In this document: positions 58,815-64,000 of the stretch, piece after piece
How positions within the stretch are numbered: the stretch's first letter is position 1
Layout: the number at the start of each line of letters is the position of its first letter
The notes under the pieces: generated by a model
The model's database searches: none
What the model was told of the DNA's origin: nothing
Seen by the model: the letters and a program-made list of their open reading frames with translations, nothing else
Assembly (NCBI GenBank): GCA_946220775.1
Contig: CAMIFC010000004.1
Span: forward strand, 71,989-135,988
Direction of reading: 5' to 3'
Source: an uncultured Corynebacterium sp.
GTDB lineage: Bacteria > Actinomycetota > Actinomycetes > Mycobacteriales > Mycobacteriaceae
DNA length: 64,000 nt
Program-made: the position numbers and the translations under genes

Positions 58815-60095
58815 GTGACTAACGAGATAAATAAACTGCATAACGACGCTGATGACCAGTCTCTCCCGACTGCGGGTGAGGTTATCGGCACTCCAACCCA
58901 CCATGAGCCGGATGATTTGGGGCAGTGGGGGGACTTCGGTGGTCGTTATGTTCCAGAGCCATTGATGGCCGTGATCGAGGAGATCACCGACGCGTGGGCT
59001 AAGGCGAAGACAGACCCGGAATACTTGGAACAGCTCGACGAGCTGCACCGAACTTATACTGGCCGCCCATCACCGCTGTACTTTGCGAAGCGCTTTTCCG
59101 AGCATGTGGGCGCTCAGGTCTGGCTGAAGCGTGAGGATCTGAACCACACTGGGTCGCACAAGATCAACAATGTGTTGGGCCAAGTGCTGCTGGCGCAGCG
59201 GATGGGTAAAACCCGAGTGATTGCAGAGACCGGTGCAGGTCAGCACGGCGTGGCTACGGCGACCGCATGTGCGCTGCTTGGCTTGGAATGCAAGATTTAC
59301 ATGGGCGCAGTTGATGCGGAGCGCCAGGCGCTGAACGTGGCTCGCATGGAGATCTTGGGCGCGGAGGTTGAGGCTGTTGAGCTTGGCTCCCGCACCTTGA
59401 AGGATGCGATCAACGAGGCCATGCGTTTCTGGGTGGCCAACGCTGATGACACGTACTACGCATTTGGCACCGCCGCCGGCCCGCACCCATTCCCGCAGAT
59501 GGTTCGAGACCTGCAGCGCGTGATCGGTACCGAGGCTCGCATGCAGATTCAGCAGGAAACCGGTCGCCTTCCGGATGCAGTCATTGCCTGCGTCGGCGGC
59601 GGTTCCAATGCGATCGGCCTGTTCCATCCATTCATTGAGGACGCCAACGTGGCACTCATTGGCGCCGAAGCCGCCGGTGATGGCGTGGACACTGGGCGGC
59701 ACGCAGCGCCAATCAACATGGGGCTGCAGGGCGTATTTCAGGGGTCGCTGTCTGATCTGATGCAGGATGAGGACGGCCAGATTATCGAGTCGCATTCCAT
59801 TTCGGCAGGGCTGGACTATCCGGGTGTTGGTCCGGAGCACTCCGCGCTGCACGCCGAAGGCCGCGCAGAGTATTTCGCCATCACTGATGCCGAGGCTATG
59901 GAGGCATTCCGACTGTTGTCTCGTCTGGAGGGCATCATGCCCGCCATCGAGTCCGCCCACGCAGTTGCTGCCGCGATCAAGGCAGCGGAGCGGAAGGTCA
60001 ATGGTGAGGATCCGCTCTTGATCGTCAACGTGTCTGGTCGTGGAGACAAGGACGTCAACACGGCTGCGAAGTGGTTTTCCCAGGAGGGCAAGTAA
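58815..60095 (+). CDS. trpB: Tryptophan synthase beta chain
   Basis: 426 residues. PLP lysine K116 in [20 protein letters not shown] near the start, [21 protein letters not shown] loop ([10 protein letters not shown]) and [14 protein letters not shown] are all present. It joins indole and serine to form tryptophan, fed by TrpA through a channel. About 25 residues precede the core domain. No Shine-Dalgarno is seen; TAGAGT lies 7 nt upstream. Confidence 0.97.
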   Translation: MTNEINKLHNDADDQSLPTAGEVIGTPTHHEPDDLGQWGDFGGRYVPEPLMAVIEEITDAWAKAKTDPEYLEQLDELHRTYTGRPSPLYFAKRFSEHVGAQVWLKREDLNHTGSHKINNVLGQVLLAQRMGKTRVIAETGAGQHGVATATACALLGLECKIYMGAVDAERQALNVARMEILGAEVEAVELGSRTLKDAINEAMRFWVANADDTYYAFGTAAGPHPFPQMVRDLQRVIGTEARMQIQQETGRLPDAVIACVGGGSNAIGLFHPFIEDANVALIGAEAAGDGVDTGRHAAPINMGLQGVFQGSLSDLMQDEDGQIIESHSISAGLDYPGVGPEHSALHAEGRAEYFAITDAEAMEAFRLLSRLEGIMPAIESAHAVAAAIKAAERKVNGEDPLLIVNVSGRGDKDVNTAAKWFSQEGK

Positions 60096-60863
60096 ATGAG
60101 TCAGCTCGAAAAGATTTTTGGGAAAGCAAAGTCTGAAGGACGCGCTGCTTTCATCGCCTATTATCCGGCTGGTTTCCCGACGACTGAACAGTCGGTGGAA
60201 AATATTGTCACACTGGCGAAGTACACCGACGTGATCGAAGTAGGCATCCCCTTTAGTGATCCCATGATGGATGGCTCAGTGATTCAGCAGGCCGCCGACG
60301 TTGCGCTCGCCAATGGCTTTAAGGTTAAGGACACCCTCGAGGTCATCCGCCGCGCCACGGAGGCCGGTGCGAACTGTGTGATCATGACTTACTGGAACCT
60401 GATTCTGCAGTATGGTCCAGAGAAGTTCGCCAAGGAGCTCGCGGAAGCTGGGGGACTGGGCAGCATTCTTCCTGACCTGCCGCCAGAGATGGCTGGTCGA
60501 TGGACTGCGGCGTGCAAGGAGCACGGCCTGGATCCGATTTACCTGGTCGCACCATCGTCGACTCCGGAGCGGCTGGAGTTAACCACCCGGGCATCGAGCG
60601 GCTTCATTTACGCCGCGAGCCACATGGGCGTCACGGGCACGCAGGAAGAGGTCAGCACCAACGCGAGCGCATTGGTCGCTCGTTGCCGTGAGGTCACTGA
60701 AAAGCCAGTGGCAGTGGGGCTTGGCGTCCGAAATGGGGCGCAGGCTGCGGAGATCGCGAAGTTTGCGGACGGCGTGATCGTCGGGTCCGCTTTGATCAAG
60801 GCCGCGGAGGACGGCACGTTGGAGCAGCTCGCGGCGGAGCTTGCCGAGGGCGTTCGACAGTAG
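60096..60863 (+). CDS. trpA: Tryptophan synthase alpha chain
   Basis: 255 residues beginning at the base after the trpB stop. Catalytic Glu48 in [11 protein letters not shown] and Asp59 in [10 protein letters not shown] agree with the family; [11 protein letters not shown] and [13 protein letters not shown] form the phosphate site. It cleaves indole-3-glycerol phosphate to indole. The usual SDPLADGP becomes SDPMMDGS here, a tolerated variation in actinobacteria. Confidence 0.96.
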   Translation: MSQLEKIFGKAKSEGRAAFIAYYPAGFPTTEQSVENIVTLAKYTDVIEVGIPFSDPMMDGSVIQQAADVALANGFKVKDTLEVIRRATEAGANCVIMTYWNLILQYGPEKFAKELAEAGGLGSILPDLPPEMAGRWTAACKEHGLDPIYLVAPSSTPERLELTTRASSGFIYAASHMGVTGTQEEVSTNASALVARCREVTEKPVAVGLGVRNGAQAAEIAKFADGVIVGSALIKAAEDGTLEQLAAELAEGVRQ

Positions 60864-60879
60864 GGGGAGCAAGGGTTTT

Positions 60880-61746
60880 ATGCAGTTGGTTATTCCCTCA
60901 CCGCCGCAGGGGGTGTGGCTCGTGGGCGGATTTCCACTGCGAGCCTATGCCCTGTGTATCCTGGCCGGCATCATCGTCGCGTACTTTTGGTCGCGGAAAC
61001 GCTACGAGGCCCGTGGTGGCGATCCGGAGGTCGTGATTGATGCGCTACTCGTCGCGGTGCCGTTTGGCATCATCGGCGGGCGTATTTATCACGTCATCAC
61101 TGATCACGATAAGTATTTCGGGCCGGGGAAGAACCCTGTCGACGCTCTCAAAATCACGAACGGTGGATTAGGAATTTGGGGAGCCGTGGTGCTTGGCGGC
61201 ATCGCGGTGTGGCTGTTGTTGCGGTGGAAGAAGCTTCCGCTCGGCCCGTTTGCGGACGCCGTTGCCCCCACGATTATCCTCGCCCAAGCGATCGGGCGGC
61301 TAGGAAACTGGTTCAACCAGGAGCTATACGGCGGTCCGACTGACGGTCCGATCATCCTCGAGATTTATCGCCGTGTCGATGAGGCCGGGCGGAATGCCCC
61401 TGTGATGGGGCGCTCGACTGGGGAAGTTATTGCGAGTGTGCAGCCGACGTTCCTCTACGAGATGGTGTGGAATCTGCTGATCGTCGCGGTGCTGGTCTGG
61501 GCAGATCGCCGTTTCCGCTTGGGCGGCGGGCGTGTATTCGTGCTGTATGTCGCTGGGTATACGTTGGGGCGGTTTTTCATCGAGAACCTGCGCTCGGATC
61601 CGGCGACCACCGTCTTCGGTGATATTCGCATCAACGTGGTGGTTTCCGCAGTTGTTTTCGTGTGCGCCACGGTGATGTTCATCGCGACGCGGGGGCGGAA
61701 GCGGGAAGAGTCAGTCCAAAAGACCGAAGAGCCAGTCCAAAGGTAG
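60880..61746 (+). CDS. lgt: Prolipoprotein diacylglyceryl transferase
   Basis: 288 residues, about seven membrane helices. [13 protein letters not shown] at the first helix, [11 protein letters not shown] with the catalytic-region His, and the signature [18 protein letters not shown] are present. It attaches diacylglycerol to the lipobox Cys; lipoproteins at 28189, 28772 and 43119 are likely substrates. The ATG at 60880 follows AGGGGGAGCAAGG; an earlier in-frame start within trpA is rejected. Confidence 0.96.
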   Translation: MQLVIPSPPQGVWLVGGFPLRAYALCILAGIIVAYFWSRKRYEARGGDPEVVIDALLVAVPFGIIGGRIYHVITDHDKYFGPGKNPVDALKITNGGLGIWGAVVLGGIAVWLLLRWKKLPLGPFADAVAPTIILAQAIGRLGNWFNQELYGGPTDGPIILEIYRRVDEAGRNAPVMGRSTGEVIASVQPTFLYEMVWNLLIVAVLVWADRRFRLGGGRVFVLYVAGYTLGRFFIENLRSDPATTVFGDIRINVVVSAVVFVCATVMFIATRGRKREESVQKTEEPVQR

Positions 61747-61766
61747 CGGGGCAGGGGTACCACGAC

Positions 61767-61772
61767 TATCGT
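61767..61772 (+). promoter_or_regulatory. Candidate -10 element of pyk
   Basis: TATCGT, 8 nt before the GTG at 61781; supports both that start and a leaderless transcript. Confidence 0.38.
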
Positions 61773-61780
61773 TGGCTGGT

Positions 61781-63202
61781 GTGAATAGAAGAACCAAGAT
61801 TGTCTGTACCCTCGGCCCGGCAGTGGCCGATAAGAAGTCAATGCGGGAGCTCATTGACGCGGGCATGAATGTCGCGCGCATGAATTTTTCCCACGGTGAT
61901 CATGAAGATCACCAGCAGAATTACCAGTGGGTCAGGGAAGCTGCGCGCGAGGCTAACAAGCCGGTGGGCATCTTGGCTGACCTCCAGGGCCCCAAGATTC
62001 GCTTGGGACGCTTTAAGGAAAACGAAACGTACTGGGAGACCGGCGAGACCGTCCGGATCACCATCGAAGACGTCGAAGGCACCCATGATCGAGTGTCTAC
62101 TACCTACAAGGGCTTGGCACGCGACGCGCAACCGGGCGATCGCTTGCTTGTGGATGACGGTAAGGTTGCCCTGATCTGCAAGGCCATCGACGGCGACGAC
62201 GTGGTGTGCGAGGTCGTCGAGGGTGGCCCAGTGTCCAATAACAAGGGCGTCTCGCTGCCGGGCATGAACATTTCAGTGCCTGCGCTGTCGGAGAAGGACC
62301 GCAACGATCTGCGCTTCGCCTTAAAGCTCGGCGTGGACTTCATCGCCCTGTCCTTTGTTCGCTCCCCAGCCGATGTGGAGCTGGTGCACGAAGTTATGGA
62401 CGAAGTTGGCCGACGCGTGCCGATCATCGCGAAGCTAGAAAAGCCAGAGGCGGTGGATGCTCTCGAGCCGATCATCCTGGCCTTTGACGCAATCATGGTT
62501 GCCCGCGGTGATCTCGGTGTTGAGGTTCCGCTGGAGGATGTCCCACTGGTGCAAAAGCGTGCGATCCAGATCGCTCGCGAGAATGCGAAGCCGGTGATCG
62601 TCGCAACCCAGATGCTCGATTCGATGATCGAGAACTCTCGCCCGACTCGCGCCGAAGCTTCCGACGTTGCGAACGCTGTGCTTGACGGTGCCGATGCCGT
62701 GATGCTTTCTGGTGAAACGTCCGTCGGTAAGCACCCGATCACGACGGTTGAAACCATGTCCCGCATCGTCGTGGCAGCCGAAGACGATGGCGAGGTTCCG
62801 CCACTGACCCACCGTCCGCGGACCCGTCGTGGCGTGATTTCCTATGCAGCCAAGGATATTGGCGAGCGCTTGAATGCTCGGGCACTCGTGGCGTTCACGT
62901 CCTCTGGTGACACGGCCAAGCGAGTGGCTCGCCTGCGTAGCCGCCTACCACTGTTGGTTTTCACCCCGTCGTCCCAGGTACGCAACGAGCTTTCGCTGAC
63001 GTGGGGCACCGAAACCCTGCTGACGAGCGATGTGCGTTCCACCGATGAAATGATCCAGGCGGTGGACGAAGCGCTGCTGGCTAAAGCGCATTACAACTAC
63101 GACGACATGGTGGTCGTCGCAGCCGGTTCTCCTCCGGGCATCCCGGGGAACACCAACATGATCCAGGTGCACATGCTGGGGCAGGAGCGCCATCGCGGCT
63201 AG
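61781..63202 (+). CDS. pyk: Pyruvate kinase
   Basis: 473 residues from the GTG at 61781, where the family begins (NRRTKIVCTLGP); a TTG three codons earlier is less likely. Substrate and metal motifs: MNVARMNFSHGDHEDH, LADLQGPKIRLG, AKLEKPEAVDAL, MVARGDLGVEVP, and ATQMLDSMIENSRPTRAE. The C-terminal regulatory domain includes SGDTAKRVARLR. It makes ATP and pyruvate from phosphoenolpyruvate in glycolysis. It faces the amidohydrolase gene. Confidence 0.97.
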   Translation: MNRRTKIVCTLGPAVADKKSMRELIDAGMNVARMNFSHGDHEDHQQNYQWVREAAREANKPVGILADLQGPKIRLGRFKENETYWETGETVRITIEDVEGTHDRVSTTYKGLARDAQPGDRLLVDDGKVALICKAIDGDDVVCEVVEGGPVSNNKGVSLPGMNISVPALSEKDRNDLRFALKLGVDFIALSFVRSPADVELVHEVMDEVGRRVPIIAKLEKPEAVDALEPIILAFDAIMVARGDLGVEVPLEDVPLVQKRAIQIARENAKPVIVATQMLDSMIENSRPTRAEASDVANAVLDGADAVMLSGETSVGKHPITTVETMSRIVVAAEDDGEVPPLTHRPRTRRGVISYAAKDIGERLNARALVAFTSSGDTAKRVARLRSRLPLLVFTPSSQVRNELSLTWGTETLLTSDVRSTDEMIQAVDEALLAKAHYNYDDMVVVAAGSPPGIPGNTNMIQVHMLGQERHRG

Positions 63203-63224
63203 TCTGCGAGGTAGCCCCCGCAGT

Positions 63225-64000
63225 TTAATCCGCGAGATAACTCAACACCGCGGTAGCAGCCGCATCAGTTCCGTTGCGTACGGAACCGGTGGCGGGGGCG
63301 AAGTCGCTGGCATGATTTGCCGGGACGTAGCCCCCGTTTTTCCCATTTTCCCAGACGTCATCCGGTGTCACACCAACCGTCCAGAACAGGTATGGCACCC
63401 CGAAGTGGCGTGGAATTTCGGAGAAGTCCTCTGAGGCGGTCCACGGTGTGGCGTCGGTTGAATCCTTGTCGAATACCGCGTCCATGAACGGACGGACGTC
63501 GGCGAAGACGTTCGGATCGTTGTCAGTGAGCTCGCCGTGGGCGGAGTAAGTGATCTCGGCGGGTTCGGTCCCGGAAGCGATGCATTCGCCCTGGATGACG
63601 CGTTCGATGGCGCGATAGGTCTGATCGCGCACGTCGGTGTCGTAGAAGCGGCAGTTCAGCACCAGCGTTGCGTCGGAGGGGATGGTGTTGTTGGTGTGGC
63701 CGGCGGTTAGCGTACCGACGGAAATCACGGCGAATTCGTCGGGGGAGACTTCGCGGCCGACGATCCCTTGCAGCCGCACCACGATCATGGCCGCTAAGTA
63801 TCCGGGGTCCAGGCCAAGGTGTGGCGAGGACGCATGGGCGGACTGGCCCTTGAGCTTCACAGTGATGGTGTCGCACGCTGCGAGTACCGGTCCGGGCGCT
63901 GTGAACACGGTGCCGCGGGGGCCAGGAACGATGTGCTGGCCGAAACACACATCGGGGGTGGGGATCTTGTCGGCGAGGCCGTCGTTGATCATGGCGGTGG
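63225..64000 (-). CDS. M20-family amidohydrolase, N-terminus outside window
   Basis: The last 258 residues of a metallo-amidohydrolase (HipO/M20D type) running off the right edge. Metal or dimerisation motifs visible: CFGQHIVPGPRGTV, KGQSAHASSPHLGLDP in the lid domain, WTASEDFSEIPRHFG, and ANHASDFAP with the final His ligand. It hydrolyses N-acyl or indole-conjugated amino acids in relatives; the substrate here is unknown. The 22-bp gap to pyk holds only a weak CTGCG/CGCAG inverted repeat. Confidence 0.88.
   Translation of the reverse strand, partial: TAMINDGLADKIPTPDVCFGQHIVPGPRGTVFTAPGPVLAACDTITVKLKGQSAHASSPHLGLDPGYLAAMIVVRLQGIVGREVSPDEFAVISVGTLTAGHTNNTIPSDATLVLNCRFYDTDVRDQTYRAIERVIQGECIASGTEPAEITYSAHGELTDNDPNVFADVRPFMDAVFDKDSTDATPWTASEDFSEIPRHFGVPYLFWTVGVTPDDVWENGKNGGYVPANHASDFAPATGSVRNGTDAAATAVLSYLAD

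Noticed and set aside
63203..63224. Bidirectional terminator between pyk and the amidohydrolase
   Set aside because: Only a 5-bp CTGCG/CGCAG stem is visible, too weak to annotate.

Overview
The window is about 58-59 % GC by eye and reads as a Corynebacterium chromosome segment; I do not assign a species. The grounds are gene content and order: an actinobacterial division and cell wall (dcw) cluster without ftsA, with sepF, yggT and wag31/divIVA downstream; a type-2 ileS behind a T-box; and a his-trp-lgt-pyk block with impA, PriA-type hisA and a Trp-associated membrane protein. Many starts are GTG or TTG, and ATGA/GTGA stop-start overlaps are common.

Layout. 1-1490: SOS-box leader, a HEPN-domain protein, a DUF3040 membrane protein and a terminator. 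1491-22210: the dcw cluster (mraZ, rsmH, ftsL-like, ftsI, murE, murF, mraY, murD, ftsW, murG, murC, ftsQ, ftsZ, pgeF, yggS, sepF, yggT, then wag31). An array of MraZ-type boxes lies upstream of mraZ, and a nested hairpin matching the actinobacterial mraW RNA lies between mraZ and rsmH. 22214-25861: a small membrane protein, then the T-box and ileS. 25866-33836: dinB, asparaginase, two lipoproteins, lspA, rluD, a membrane protein, a frameshifted rarD and an alanine-racemase-like PLP enzyme. 33902-41180: dnaE1, an SOS-boxed DUF222/HNH gene, an IMPACT/YigZ protein, small proteins and a stand-alone RelA/SpoT-type alarmone synthetase. 41314-47697: unknowns, a BRCT protein, a TetR regulator, a lipoprotein, a membrane protein, nadA-nadC and a TPR-like protein. 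47776-60863: hisDCB, an MFS transporter, hisH-hisA(priA)-impA-hisF-hisI, then trpE, a Trp-associated membrane protein, trpC, trpB and trpA. 60880-64000: lgt, pyk and a truncated M20 amidohydrolase.

How the genes work together. The dcw block supplies peptidoglycan precursors (MurC-F, MraY, MurG), the septal synthase pair FtsW/FtsI, the Z-ring and its anchor (FtsZ, SepF) and the polar-growth scaffold Wag31. The his-trp block is nearly fully overlapped and probably translated as coupled units. It lacks trpD, trpG and trpF, and hisA keeps the PriA residues that allow one enzyme to serve both pathways.

I saw no CRISPR array, prophage, insertion sequence, tRNA or rRNA, and no clear new multi-gene defence or biosynthetic system. 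The most rewarding signals are regulatory: MraZ boxes, the mraW RNA, two SOS-linked leaders sharing about 46 bp, the ileS T-box hairpin and a set of probable leaderless promoters. The rarD frameshift and a PH-like/BRCT fusion are also worth a second look.
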